In this document: in pieces, positions 25,973-35,195 of the stretch
Numbering within the stretch: position 1 is the first letter of the stretch
Layout of the letters: each line of letters opens with the position of its first letter
Program-made: the position numbers and the translations under genes
Assembly (NCBI RefSeq): GCF_001591765.1
Contig: NZ_BCVN01000001.1
Location: forward strand, 1-64,000
Direction: 5' to 3'
DNA length: 64,000 nucleotides
DNA from: Pseudolactococcus raffinolactis NBRC 100932
GTDB taxonomy: Bacteria > Bacillota > Bacilli > Lactobacillales > Streptococcaceae
Notes under the pieces: generated by a model
Database searches by the model: none
Told to the model about the DNA's origin: nothing
The model's input: the letters and a program-made list of their open reading frames with translations, nothing else

Positions 25973-27666
25973 TGCGTCGAATATTATTTTATGTTCATTT
26001 TAATAAATATAATCAATTGAGTGAACATGTGGTTTTTCAACTCAATGAAATGAAACCCATATTTGAAAAAATAGTACTAGTTTCAAATAGTTTATTATCT
26101 CAAGAGGACTTGGCAAGGCTTCCTCATGATATATTTATTCAACGAGAAAATTCTGGCTTTGATTTTGCGGCATGGGCAGATGGTATCGAGACTATCGGAA
26201 TGGCTGAATTAGCACAGTATGATTCAGCAACTTTTATGAATGATACATGTTTTGGTCCATTATACGATATGATGCCATACTATGAAAACTATGAGGACGA
26301 AGCTATTGATTTTTGGGGCATTACGAATCACCGTAAGAGCAAAGAAGTCGCAGAGCATATCCAGAGTTATTTCGTAGTTTATCATCAGAAAATCCTTCGA
26401 TCTAAAACGTTTCAATCTTTTTGGGAAAATGTTGAGGTATTGGATGATGTTCAAGAAGTAATTGATAATTATGAGACATCATTGACATCCGAACTGGTTA
26501 AGGTAGGGTACCAATATAAAACGATTTTAGAGACAATTGATCGTTCAACAAGTGGTATGCTACATCCGGATTTTTCTTATTGGAATCCATCAGTGATTGT
26601 TCAAGAAAAAGTGCCCTTTTTAAAAATAAAAGCTGTCCAGGCTTTTAAAGATATGACACCACTTGTTTTGAATGAACTTTCTAGACAGAGTAACTACCCT
26701 GTCAAACAAATCTATTCTCACATGTCTCGTTACGTCGAGCGACCAGACGAGAAATATCTGCTAGCAAATAGCTATCTAAACTTGACAGAAGTGACGGCAC
26801 AATTTGAACAGCCAGTTGCAATTCATCTACATGCCTTTTATACAGATATATTGCCTGAATTTTTTGAGCAGTTTATTACTTATCAATTTCATTTTGACTT
26901 GTTTATTACGACAGATGTATTTGAAAAAAAAGCTGAAATTGATCAAAAGTTATCTGAGTTTAAATTAAAAGCTCAAATTTTTGTCACGGGTAATGTTGGG
27001 CGTGATGTACTGCCTATGTTGAAACTGAAAGATAAATTGGCAAATTATGGAGTTATAGGTCATTTCCATACTAAAAAATCAAAAGAAGCTGATTTTTTAG
27101 TGGGTGAATCATGGCGTAAGGATTTGATTGAGATGTTAGTGAAACCAGCAAATCAAATCGTATCGCAGTTTTCAAATCAAAAATTAGGACTGGTTATTGC
27201 AGATATACCGACGTTCTTCAGATATAATGAGATTGTTAATGCTGTTAATGAAGCAAAAATCGCACCTCACATGAATGATTTATGGCAACGTATGTCTTTA
27301 ACTAAGGCAATTGATTTCACGCAAATGGAGACTTTTGTGATGAGTTATGGAACATTTGGTTGGTTTAGATATGATGCCCTCCACCAATTATTTGATTTGA
27401 ACTTAACTGAGGCTGATATTCCTAAAGAACCCTTACCGCAAAATAGTATTTTACATGCTATTGAACGGGCATTGATTTATATTTCATGGAATAATTTTTA
27501 TGATTTTAAAATATCACAAAATCAGACTATTTTAACGCCATTTATTGATGTCAAAACGATGAATCATAACCAAAATGGCCCAATTAACTGGGATGCACTT
27601 GGTGGTAGAAGGGCATTGAAATATTTGATCAAAAAATCTTTGATAAAAACTAGAATTATTAAATAA
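25969..27666 (+). CDS. rgpF: Rhamnan synthesis protein RgpF-like
   Basis: The 565-residue protein matches the RgpF family (PF05045), which elongates the rhamnan. Typical features are the N-terminal ILFYVHFNKYNQLSEHVVFQL, the RENSGFDFAAWADGI and FMNDTCFGPL segments, and the second-half HLHAFYTDILPEFF, GNVGRDVLPML and HFHTKKS. This family contains two GT-like domains in one chain. It overlaps the preceding GT2 by four bases and closes the conserved rhamnan part. Confidence 0.93.
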   Translation: MMRRILFYVHFNKYNQLSEHVVFQLNEMKPIFEKIVLVSNSLLSQEDLARLPHDIFIQRENSGFDFAAWADGIETIGMAELAQYDSATFMNDTCFGPLYDMMPYYENYEDEAIDFWGITNHRKSKEVAEHIQSYFVVYHQKILRSKTFQSFWENVEVLDDVQEVIDNYETSLTSELVKVGYQYKTILETIDRSTSGMLHPDFSYWNPSVIVQEKVPFLKIKAVQAFKDMTPLVLNELSRQSNYPVKQIYSHMSRYVERPDEKYLLANSYLNLTEVTAQFEQPVAIHLHAFYTDILPEFFEQFITYQFHFDLFITTDVFEKKAEIDQKLSEFKLKAQIFVTGNVGRDVLPMLKLKDKLANYGVIGHFHTKKSKEADFLVGESWRKDLIEMLVKPANQIVSQFSNQKLGLVIADIPTFFRYNEIVNAVNEAKIAPHMNDLWQRMSLTKAIDFTQMETFVMSYGTFGWFRYDALHQLFDLNLTEADIPKEPLPQNSILHAIERALIYISWNNFYDFKISQNQTILTPFIDVKTMNHNQNGPINWDALGGRRALKYLIKKSLIKTRIIK

Positions 27667-27725
27667 CTCTAGTTTCAATTTATGAATATGACAAGAAAAG
27701 TTTAACTATATAAGGGAGAGTTTTT

Positions 27726-29111
27726 ATGGAAGTTTCAAATGTTTTAGAAAATAATCGTATTGAGATTGAAAAGATTTTTCTAATATTAGCTAGCATTTTT
27801 GGTGTGATCACTATGTTTGTTCAGCCATTATTATCAGCCCCAGATGAAGGTGTACATTTTAAGAACGCTTACGCTGTGTTTCATGATGATGCTCAGAAGA
27901 GAAATTTTAACAGTTTTAGTGATTTAGAAGATGTTGATAGTTATCGTGATGGTTCCTTTGTTGATAAATATATTGTAAGCAAAAGAGATTATAAAGATAA
28001 TCCACTAAGCTTTAATCTGAATTATAAAAAAATTCAATATCTACCCCAAGCTCTAGGGGTGCTGATTGGCGAGAGAGTTTATCCCAGTTTAGGTGTAGTT
28101 ATGATTTTTGGCAGACTGTTTAATCTAATTTTTTATATTGCTGCTATGTATTTTGCAATCAAAAAAGCTAAATTTGCCCAATGGTTTATGGCAATTATCG
28201 CATTATTTCCGATAAGTATTCAGCAAGCTGCTTCGGTGTCTTATGATGCATTTTTCTTTGTTGCTATTTTTATAACTTTTTCGTTAATAACTAATTTATT
28301 GACAAGAAGAGAACCTTTGACATTGAAATGGTATGGCTATATATTATCTTCGATCATTTTACTTTTCTTAGCCAAGACATCAGCACTAGTAATGGGATTA
28401 TATTTTATAACGCTACCAATGGCATTGTTTGGACATAATCACTTGACTGTGATAATTGAAAAATTTTGGAGTTTTTGTGATAAATACAAAAAAACAGTAA
28501 TGGTTTTATGTACCTTACTATTTATCCTCTTTTTGAAATATGAATTTTCGAATCAAGGTGGCTTGTTAAAGGGGGTTCAGATCCTGTTTAACACTTTTGC
28601 AAGATCAGATTTTGCTACTGATTTAGACTCTACAATGACAACAGGTATCATTGGTAGTTTTGGTTATTTGAAATATCGTTTACCTGAATGGGTCATCATT
28701 ATTGATTTTATATTTCTTTTCCTTATCGGAATAAGCGAAAAACATATTGAGTTGAAAAAAAGAACAGTCGTTGCGAGCAGTTTAATTTATTTCTTGAATA
28801 TTGTATTAGTGAGTTTAACTATGTATTTTGCATGGACAATTGGATTCTTGAAATATTATGATTCCTTGGTAGTTATGGGAAATCAAGGGAGATATTATAC
28901 TCCTTTCTTAGTATGTTTGGCTCCAATTTGTATCTTTTTACAAAAATATATTAAAGTAGAGATAACAGAAGTTACTAAGAAAAAAATGTATCTTGGATTT
29001 TCTATTTTTAATTTAATGTTCTTCGTATTATTGACAATTTTATTTAACTATACAAAAGATGGAGGTTATAATTTCATGTTACAAATTGGAGAATGGTTGA
29101 GAGGTATTTAG
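27726..29111 (+). CDS. DUF2142-family polytopic membrane protein
   Basis: A 461-residue protein with about ten to twelve membrane spans and, after the first span, the LLSAPDEGVHFKNAYAVFHD loop that is characteristic of DUF2142. The AP-DE-H motif is like the acidic first-loop motifs of GT-C glycosyltransferases. It could add a sugar from an undecaprenyl-phosphate donor outside the membrane, but this is inference. The start has RBS GGGAGAG. It marks the change from the rhamnan genes to the variable block. Confidence 0.8.
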   Translation: MEVSNVLENNRIEIEKIFLILASIFGVITMFVQPLLSAPDEGVHFKNAYAVFHDDAQKRNFNSFSDLEDVDSYRDGSFVDKYIVSKRDYKDNPLSFNLNYKKIQYLPQALGVLIGERVYPSLGVVMIFGRLFNLIFYIAAMYFAIKKAKFAQWFMAIIALFPISIQQAASVSYDAFFFVAIFITFSLITNLLTRREPLTLKWYGYILSSIILLFLAKTSALVMGLYFITLPMALFGHNHLTVIIEKFWSFCDKYKKTVMVLCTLLFILFLKYEFSNQGGLLKGVQILFNTFARSDFATDLDSTMTTGIIGSFGYLKYRLPEWVIIIDFIFLFLIGISEKHIELKKRTVVASSLIYFLNIVLVSLTMYFAWTIGFLKYYDSLVVMGNQGRYYTPFLVCLAPICIFLQKYIKVEITEVTKKKMYLGFSIFNLMFFVLLTILFNYTKDGGYNFMLQIGEWLRGI

Positions 29112-29151
29112 ATAATATTGAAAAAATGTTTTAAATTGAAAGTGAGTAGAG

Positions 29152-29937
29152 ATGTTGCAACATACTTTTGTGATATGCGCTTATGGGCAATCGCCATTTT
29201 TAGAAGACTGTATCAAGTCTTGTGTCAATCAAAATTCTGTTAAAGCTAGGCAATCCAAAGTAATCCTATATACTAGTACCCCCAATGAAGATATAAAGTT
29301 ACTGTGTCAAGAGTATGATATAGAGATGTATAGCAAGACAGGTGGCGGGATTGGGCGTGACTGGAATAATGCTTTATCATTTGTGGTAACTAAATATGCA
29401 ACGATTGCACATCAAGATGATATCTATCTTCCTGATTATGGTATGGCAATTTTATCCGATTTCAAAAAATCTGAAAATGTGAATCTTGTGTTTACAGATT
29501 ATAGTGAAAATGATGCACAAAATCAAATTCGGTTACGAAATTTGAATTTAAAAATTAAAACGGTGGGTTTAAAAATCATGTCTCTTTTTCAGAATAAAAT
29601 CTATCAAAGACGTGTATATGCTTTTGGAAATTTTATTTGTTGTCCAGCTGTTTCCTATAATTTGGAACGCTTGGTAGATTTTCAATTTGACGAAAATTTG
29701 AAAATGGTTTTGGACTGGGATGCTTGGGAGCGTATTATGAAACGTCCAGGTAAAGTTAAATTTATCCCACAAGAGCTAATGTACCATCGGATTCATGAAG
29801 ATTCAGAGACAACGGCTAATACTGTGGATAAAAATCGAGAGAATGAAGAGTTGATGATGTATAGGAGATATTGGCCTAGTTTTATATCAAATTTATTGAT
29901 GAGATTTTATGTCAAGAATCAAAAAGGGAATTCATGA
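29152..29937 (+). CDS. GT2 glycosyltransferase
   Basis: A 261-residue GT2 enzyme beginning FVICAYGQSPFLEDCIKS with a metal-binding HQDDIYLPD in place of the usual DxD/DDD loop. The later DWDAWERIM segment is the acceptor-side motif. It belongs to the side-chain or repeat-unit assembly of the surface polysaccharide. Donor and acceptor cannot be assigned from sequence. GC content is lower than in the rml genes, in keeping with a variable region. Confidence 0.85.
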   Translation: MLQHTFVICAYGQSPFLEDCIKSCVNQNSVKARQSKVILYTSTPNEDIKLLCQEYDIEMYSKTGGGIGRDWNNALSFVVTKYATIAHQDDIYLPDYGMAILSDFKKSENVNLVFTDYSENDAQNQIRLRNLNLKIKTVGLKIMSLFQNKIYQRRVYAFGNFICCPAVSYNLERLVDFQFDENLKMVLDWDAWERIMKRPGKVKFIPQELMYHRIHEDSETTANTVDKNRENEELMMYRRYWPSFISNLLMRFYVKNQKGNS

Positions 29938-29949
29938 GGTAACCATAGT

Positions 29950-30900
29950 ATGGAAAGTGTTTTGATAACAGGTGGTTCAGGATTTATAGGTTCAAATCTA
30001 GCCAATCATTTGTCTAAGTCAATGAAAGTAACTATAATAGATGATTTATCTATGGGCAGAATAGAAAATCTTCAAATTAACGAAAATGTAAAATTTATAG
30101 AAGGGAATATTTGTGATTATTCTAAACTAGAAGAATTACTCTCCACATACTCGTTTGATTATATCTTTCATTTAGCCGCAATTGCTAGTGTTGCTGATTC
30201 TGTAGAGCATCCTTTAGAAACTAATAGAGTCAATTTTGAAGCAACAATCCATTTATTAGAGCTAGTTAAAAATTATCAACCTAATTTAAAACGATTAGTA
30301 TTCTCATCTTCTGCTAGTGTATATGGTAATGAGCCTACGATTCCAAAAACTGAGTTATCTCAAATACTTCCACAGACCCCCTATGCAGTGGATAAGTTTG
30401 CAAGTGAATGCTATTTGATTAATGCTTATAAACTTTATAATATTCCAACCGCTGTAGCGCGATTTTTTAATGTTTACGGTGTTAACCAAAATCCCAATTC
30501 ACCGTATTCAGGTGTCATCTCTATTTTACTAGATAAGTATCAAGCTATTTTACAAGAAAAATCAGCTAAATTTACTCTATTTGGAGATGGAAACCAATCA
30601 AGAGATTTTATTTATATTGATGATGTTGTTCAAGGCTTACTTTTGCTTGCTCAATCAAATTCAGCTGTGGGAAATATATTTAACTTCGGAACGGGAAATA
30701 TGACAACACTCAATGAATTAATTGGTATTTTGGATACGATTTTCCAAAAGAATTTACCAGTAGAAAGAGTAGCAGCGCGTAAAGGTGACATTGAGAAATC
30801 TTTAGCTGATAATAAAAAACTAAGATCACTAGGTTTTACTCCTAATTATACTCTTAATGAAGGGTTATCAGTTTATGTAAACTCTCTAGATGGATTATAA
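29950..30900 (+). CDS. NAD-dependent epimerase/dehydratase (GalE-like)
   Basis: An extended SDR of 316 residues: NAD motif ITGGSGFIGSNLANHL, catalytic Ser in VFSSSASVYGNE, Tyr-x-x-x-Lys in TPYAVDKFASE, and RDFIYIDDVVQG. It would interconvert a nucleotide sugar for this polysaccharide, probably a 4-epimerisation; the sugar is unknown. It is 12 bases after the GT2 gene. A 131-base gap with a promoter follows it. Confidence 0.87.
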   Translation: MESVLITGGSGFIGSNLANHLSKSMKVTIIDDLSMGRIENLQINENVKFIEGNICDYSKLEELLSTYSFDYIFHLAAIASVADSVEHPLETNRVNFEATIHLLELVKNYQPNLKRLVFSSSASVYGNEPTIPKTELSQILPQTPYAVDKFASECYLINAYKLYNIPTAVARFFNVYGVNQNPNSPYSGVISILLDKYQAILQEKSAKFTLFGDGNQSRDFIYIDDVVQGLLLLAQSNSAVGNIFNFGTGNMTTLNELIGILDTIFQKNLPVERVAARKGDIEKSLADNKKLRSLGFTPNYTLNEGLSVYVNSLDGL

Positions 30901-30934
30901 TAATAACAATCTATCAAAAGTCCATACTATAAGG

Positions 30935-30966
30935 TTGTAAACGCTTTTTATATTTTGTGATACAAT
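30935..30966 (+). promoter_or_regulatory. Internal promoter within the polysaccharide locus, with cre-like sequence
   Basis: TGATACAAT (30958-30966) is an extended -10. About 20 bases upstream, TTGTAAACGC (30935-30944) is a possible -35 and matches the first ten cre positions, but the last two conserved cre bases are missing. It could drive the second half of the locus separately. Confidence 0.5.
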
Positions 30967-31031
30967 GGAGTAAGAATAGATTAGAAATTTTAAAAATAGT
31001 AATGTAACAATAAGAAAGGTTTAGATGAATA

Positions 31032-31757
31032 ATGGGGCAGTCAAAAATCTTACTAATTATTCCCGCTTATAATGAGTCGGAAAGTATTTTAAAAGTGCTA
31101 GACAAAGTGACTAATTACCAAAAAAAAAGCAACTATTCCTTAGATTATCTTGTAATAAATGATGGATCATCGGATAATGAGGAGGAAATTCTACTGAAAC
31201 ACCGGATTAAGCATGTTGAACTAGTTCAAAATCTTGGTATTGGTGGTGCAGTTCAAACGGGTTATCTATATGCTTTGGAGAATAATTATGATATTGCAGT
31301 TCAATTTGATGGAGATGGCCAGCATGATATAGAGTCTTTACCAAACTTGGTAATACCCATACTTAACGGTGAAGTGGATTTTACAGTTGGCTCACGGTTT
31401 ATTTCGGATAGCACCTCTAAATTTAAGTCCTCAAGTGCTAGGCAAATAGGAATAAAAATTTTATCTGTGCTAATAAGATGGACATCAAGAATCAATATTC
31501 ATGATGTGACGAGTGGATATAGGGCAGCAAATCTAAAAGTTATTAAACAGTTTGCTAAAAGATATCCAAGTAAATATCCTGAACCAGAAAGTTATATGCA
31601 TTTATTTGCTAACAATATTCGTGTAAAAGAAGTAGGTGTTAATATGCATGAGCGTGTTACAGGAGCTTCAAGTATTAATTTGAGAAAAGCTATTGGATAC
31701 ATGGTTGATGTTTCGTTATCAATATTAATTGCAGCTTTTATTGAAAAGGAGAAATAG
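31032..31757 (+). CDS. GT2 glycosyltransferase, polyprenyl-phosphate sugar synthase type
   Basis: The 241-residue protein resembles dolichyl-phosphate mannose synthases: LLIIPAYNESESILKVL, VINDGSSDNEEE, QFDGDGQHDIESL (DxD), GSRFI and SGYRAANLKVI. It has no C-terminal membrane spans of its own, and the DUF2304 gene two bases downstream is the usual membrane partner. It probably charges undecaprenyl phosphate with one sugar for use outside the membrane. Confidence 0.87.
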   Translation: MGQSKILLIIPAYNESESILKVLDKVTNYQKKSNYSLDYLVINDGSSDNEEEILLKHRIKHVELVQNLGIGGAVQTGYLYALENNYDIAVQFDGDGQHDIESLPNLVIPILNGEVDFTVGSRFISDSTSKFKSSSARQIGIKILSVLIRWTSRINIHDVTSGYRAANLKVIKQFAKRYPSKYPEPESYMHLFANNIRVKEVGVNMHERVTGASSINLRKAIGYMVDVSLSILIAAFIEKEK

Positions 31758-31759
31758 TT

Positions 31760-32128
31760 ATGCCGTTACAATTGCGAATTTTGGCGATGATTCTTGGTTT
31801 TAGTTTTTTTACACTGACAGTCCATTTGGTTAGAAAAGATCGAGCTGAAGTACGCCATATGCGTAAATGGTTGCTTTTAGCAACAATTATTTTATTAGGT
31901 GCTCTTTTCCCTGATTTAGGAACAGGGATTGCCCATTTTTTAGGGATTGTTAATTTGACTTCTTTAGTTTTATTTGGTTTGACAGGTGTATTGTTATTTT
32001 TCTCTTTAAAAGCCCAGATTTCTTTGATTAATATTGAAAAACAAAATAAAATTTTGACACAAGAATTGTCTTTGTTAAAACAAAAAGTGAGAGAAGCAGA
32101 AAATGACTCTGCTGATTTAAGTCAGTAA
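31760..32128 (+). CDS. DUF2304 small membrane protein
   Basis: The 122-residue product has three hydrophobic spans (ILAMILGFSFFTLTVHLV, WLLLATIILLGALFPDL, NLTSLVLFGLTGVLLFFSL) and a polar coiled-coil-like tail from about residue 90. The RHMRKW motif between spans fits DUF2304, which is nearly always next to a polyprenyl-phosphate glycosyltransferase like the one before it. It may anchor that enzyme. Confidence 0.85.
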   Translation: MPLQLRILAMILGFSFFTLTVHLVRKDRAEVRHMRKWLLLATIILLGALFPDLGTGIAHFLGIVNLTSLVLFGLTGVLLFFSLKAQISLINIEKQNKILTQELSLLKQKVREAENDSADLSQ

Positions 32129-32161
32129 AAAGCAGTTATTATAGAGAAGTAAGGTAGGAAA

Positions 32162-33115
32162 ATGAACGATTTAATTTCTATAATTATTCCAGTATATAAT
32201 GTTGAAAAATATATACATGAATGCTTGGAATCGGTAGTGAATCAAACTTATCAAAAAATTGAAATAATTGTTGTAAACGATGGTAGTTTGGACAAATCAG
32301 CGAATATTGCTCAAACTTATGCGGAAGAAGATGATAGGGTGATCGTTTATCATAAAAAAAATGGAGGATTAAGTTCTGCTAGAAATTTTGGTATTGAAAA
32401 ATCAAAAGGTGAGTATTTGCATTTTGTAGATTCGGATGATGTGATTAGTCCTTATATGATTGAAAACCTATATGAAGCCTGTCAAAAATTTAATTCTAAA
32501 TTATCAATGAGTCAGTATACAAAAGAGTTTACTCAACTAACTAAAACTAAAGAAATTAGTACTGAATTTATTCAAGGAACATTGAAAAATATTGTTACTA
32601 AAATAAGACAACCAAACTATTTATATGTTTCAGCAATAGGAAAACTTTACCACTATTCAATTTTCAATGAATTGAGATTTCCTGAGGGTGTTATTTATGA
32701 AGATGGGGCTATTTTTTTACAAGTTATAGATAATGCTGAAAGTATAGTGTTAGTTTCAAATGTTAATTACTATTATCGAACCAATTTGTCAAGTACTACA
32801 ACTAGCAAAATTTCTAGAAATAATTTAGATATTTTCACGACTAATCAAATCAAAATAGATTTTGTTAAAGATAAACATCCAGAACTATTGGGCTTTGTGT
32901 ATTCAGATGCGGCCAAAGGGATAGATTTTGTAGCTATGAATGCTGTTTTTGAAAATTCTGAGTATAAAAGCGAAATTGTTAATAAAGCAGTAGCATTTTA
33001 TCAACATTCGGGAAATTATATTTTATTAAAAAAAATTGTTTTCTCCAATAAATGGCTATATCAAGCCTATTTAAAACTACTTTATAAAGTTTATAAGTTG
33101 GTAATTAAAAGATGA
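32162..33115 (+). CDS. GT2 glycosyltransferase
   Basis: A 317-residue enzyme with IIIPVYNVEKYIHECLESVV, VNDGSLDKSANIA, FVDSDDVISPYM (metal-binding DSDD) and the YEDGAIFLQ segment. This is the EpsJ/CpsJ-like pattern of exopolysaccharide glycosyltransferases. Low GC. It overlaps the next GT2 gene by four bases. The donor sugar is not predictable. Confidence 0.87.
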   Translation: MNDLISIIIPVYNVEKYIHECLESVVNQTYQKIEIIVVNDGSLDKSANIAQTYAEEDDRVIVYHKKNGGLSSARNFGIEKSKGEYLHFVDSDDVISPYMIENLYEACQKFNSKLSMSQYTKEFTQLTKTKEISTEFIQGTLKNIVTKIRQPNYLYVSAIGKLYHYSIFNELRFPEGVIYEDGAIFLQVIDNAESIVLVSNVNYYYRTNLSSTTTSKISRNNLDIFTTNQIKIDFVKDKHPELLGFVYSDAAKGIDFVAMNAVFENSEYKSEIVNKAVAFYQHSGNYILLKKIVFSNKWLYQAYLKLLYKVYKLVIKR

Positions 33116-34086
33116 GTAATCAAGAAACAAAAGTTACGGTCATTCTTCCTGTTTATAATGGTGAAAAATATTTATCTCGTGCTATCAGTAGTATATTAGA
33201 GCAATCAATTGGGATAGAGGCTATCAATATTTACATTATAAATGATGGGTCAACGGATGATAGTGAAGCTATTATTAAGCAATTTCATAAAAAATTTCCA
33301 GATCAAATTAACTATATCGTACAAGCTAATCAAGGTGTTGCATTTTCTCGTAATTTAGGAATAGAACAGTGTCAGACAAAGTGGCTGACTTTCATTGATC
33401 AAGATGATTTTTTTGAAAGTGATTACTTAGAAGTATTGGTAACAGAAGCAGAAAAAAAAGATGCGGATGTTTTGATTAGTGGGTATCGACGTGTCAATAT
33501 AACCAATAAAGTCTTATATCAAACACGTTTGAGCAAAGGTGAAGGTGCAAAATTTTCAAATGTGGCATTATGGGCTAAACTTCATAAGACCAGTTTTTTG
33601 AAAAGGTATAATATTAGAGTATTTGATAATACAGTTGGAGAAGATATTGCTTTTAGTTTTGAAGAAATATTTCAGTCTGAAAAAATTTATTGTTCAGAAT
33701 ATGTCGGGTATAATTGGTTTGATAACTCAAAGTCAGTTTCAAATACGATTCAAAAAAATATAGTAGACATATTACCAGCAATCATTAAGCTGTTTAATTA
33801 CTGTACGGCTTTAAAGCGTAGCTATTCAAAAACTGAAGAATATTTTATTATCTTGCGAATTATCGGTTACTTGCATCTAACAATGAAATCAAGTAAGAGA
33901 AATGAGTTTATCAATGCTTGGCAAGAGTTGAATGAGGTTATTTCCGAAAGATTTCCCAAGTGGTATAATAATAAACGAATTTATTTTGGAGTAAAAGGTA
34001 TCACTTTTAGGCTATATGCGTCAATGTTAGCTTTTATTTTATTATGTCGATTTAAGTTATTGAAATACATTATCCAAAAGAGTTAA
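33112..34086 (+). CDS. GT2 glycosyltransferase
   Basis: A 324-residue enzyme with VILPVYNGEKYLSRAISSIL, INDGSTDDSEAII, FIDQDDFFESDYL and the VGEDIAFSFE acceptor-side segment. Similar in kind to the preceding gene but clearly divergent, so they probably add different sugars. It ends with a hydrophobic segment that may sit on the membrane. Starts inside the previous gene. Confidence 0.87.
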   Translation: MSNQETKVTVILPVYNGEKYLSRAISSILEQSIGIEAINIYIINDGSTDDSEAIIKQFHKKFPDQINYIVQANQGVAFSRNLGIEQCQTKWLTFIDQDDFFESDYLEVLVTEAEKKDADVLISGYRRVNITNKVLYQTRLSKGEGAKFSNVALWAKLHKTSFLKRYNIRVFDNTVGEDIAFSFEEIFQSEKIYCSEYVGYNWFDNSKSVSNTIQKNIVDILPAIIKLFNYCTALKRSYSKTEEYFIILRIIGYLHLTMKSSKRNEFINAWQELNEVISERFPKWYNNKRIYFGVKGITFRLYASMLAFILLCRFKLLKYIIQKS

Positions 34087-34120
34087 AGGCTAGAAGTTTG
34101 TGGGGGATATGGAGCAAACA

Positions 34121-35194
34121 ATGAAAAAACGAATTTTATTTATGACAGAGTCTCTAGGGATAGGTGGTGCACAAAAAATCATAGTTTTTGTAGCTAATCA
34201 AGCTATTCAAGCAGGATATGATGTCACGCTAATGGCAATGCAACCTGATACCAACATATTTAAAATTGATTCTAATATCAAAGTTATTACACCATCAATC
34301 TTAACTGATAATAAAAAAATAGCGATTTTTGAAAAGGTTCGTTTTTTTAGAAAAATTTTAAGTTCCACAAAATTTGATTGTATTATTAATTTCCCGATTT
34401 CTCAAACTTCATTTTTGGCTTTATTAGGAAATAAAATACCCTTATTAACGAGTGAGCGTGGTGCACCATCAATGTATCCTTTTATAGGAAAGATGGTTAT
34501 GAAATATATGTTTTCAAAATCAAAATTGGTAGGCTTCCAAACATCAATGGCTCAAGATTATTATACCCAACTTAGTAAATCTAAAACTTTTGTAATTCCA
34601 AACCCTGTTTTTTTTGATCAGAGTGGACAAGATAAAATTTTTAAACGTCAAGATGTTATTTCAGTTGGTAGATTTGATCCAGTGAAAAAATTTGATAATT
34701 TGATTCAAAGTTTTATCGAGTTACATGATGATTTTCCAGACGAACGATTAGTGATTTATGGAGATGGTCCCCAGCGTGATTTGCTTGAAAAAATGATTGC
34801 CGATGCTAATGCTCAAAACTACATTAAGTTGCCAGGGAAAATAAAAATTACGCCAGATTTTTACAATCAGGCTAAAATTTTTGTGTTATCATCTCAATAT
34901 GAAGGTATACCTAATACTTTGTTAGAAGCATTATCTACAGGAACACCTGTTGTTGCGACTGATTGTGAGCCAGGTGGTGCTAGATTCTTAACTAAGAATG
35001 GAACTGTTGGTGGACCGGTTGTCCCATTTAATGATGTTCAGGCTTTGAGAAATAGTTTGTATCACTCATTGCATCATTATGATGAAGCATTAAAAATAGG
35101 AGAGCTCGGAAAATACGTGAATCAAGAGTTTGCTCCAGATATTATTGCTAAAAAGTGGTTGGATGAAATTGAAAGGTTCGTAGAGGGAGCTTAA
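34121..35194 (+). CDS. GT4 glycosyltransferase
   Basis: A 358-residue retaining-type glycosyltransferase. N-terminal MKKRILFMTESLGIGGAQKII and a C-terminal donor domain with ISVGRFDPVKKFDNLI, YGDGPQRDLLE, LPGKI and SSQYEGIPNTLLEALSTGTPVVATD (E-x7-E motif) are GT4 features. I chose ATG 34121, six bases after GGAG (34111-34114). GTG 34100 and ATG 34109 upstream are in frame but poorly placed for a ribosome-binding site. The acceptor and donor are unknown. Confidence 0.88.
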   Translation: MKKRILFMTESLGIGGAQKIIVFVANQAIQAGYDVTLMAMQPDTNIFKIDSNIKVITPSILTDNKKIAIFEKVRFFRKILSSTKFDCIINFPISQTSFLALLGNKIPLLTSERGAPSMYPFIGKMVMKYMFSKSKLVGFQTSMAQDYYTQLSKSKTFVIPNPVFFDQSGQDKIFKRQDVISVGRFDPVKKFDNLIQSFIELHDDFPDERLVIYGDGPQRDLLEKMIADANAQNYIKLPGKIKITPDFYNQAKIFVLSSQYEGIPNTLLEALSTGTPVVATDCEPGGARFLTKNGTVGGPVVPFNDVQALRNSLYHSLHHYDEALKIGELGKYVNQEFAPDIIAKKWLDEIERFVEGA

Positions 35195-35195
35195 C

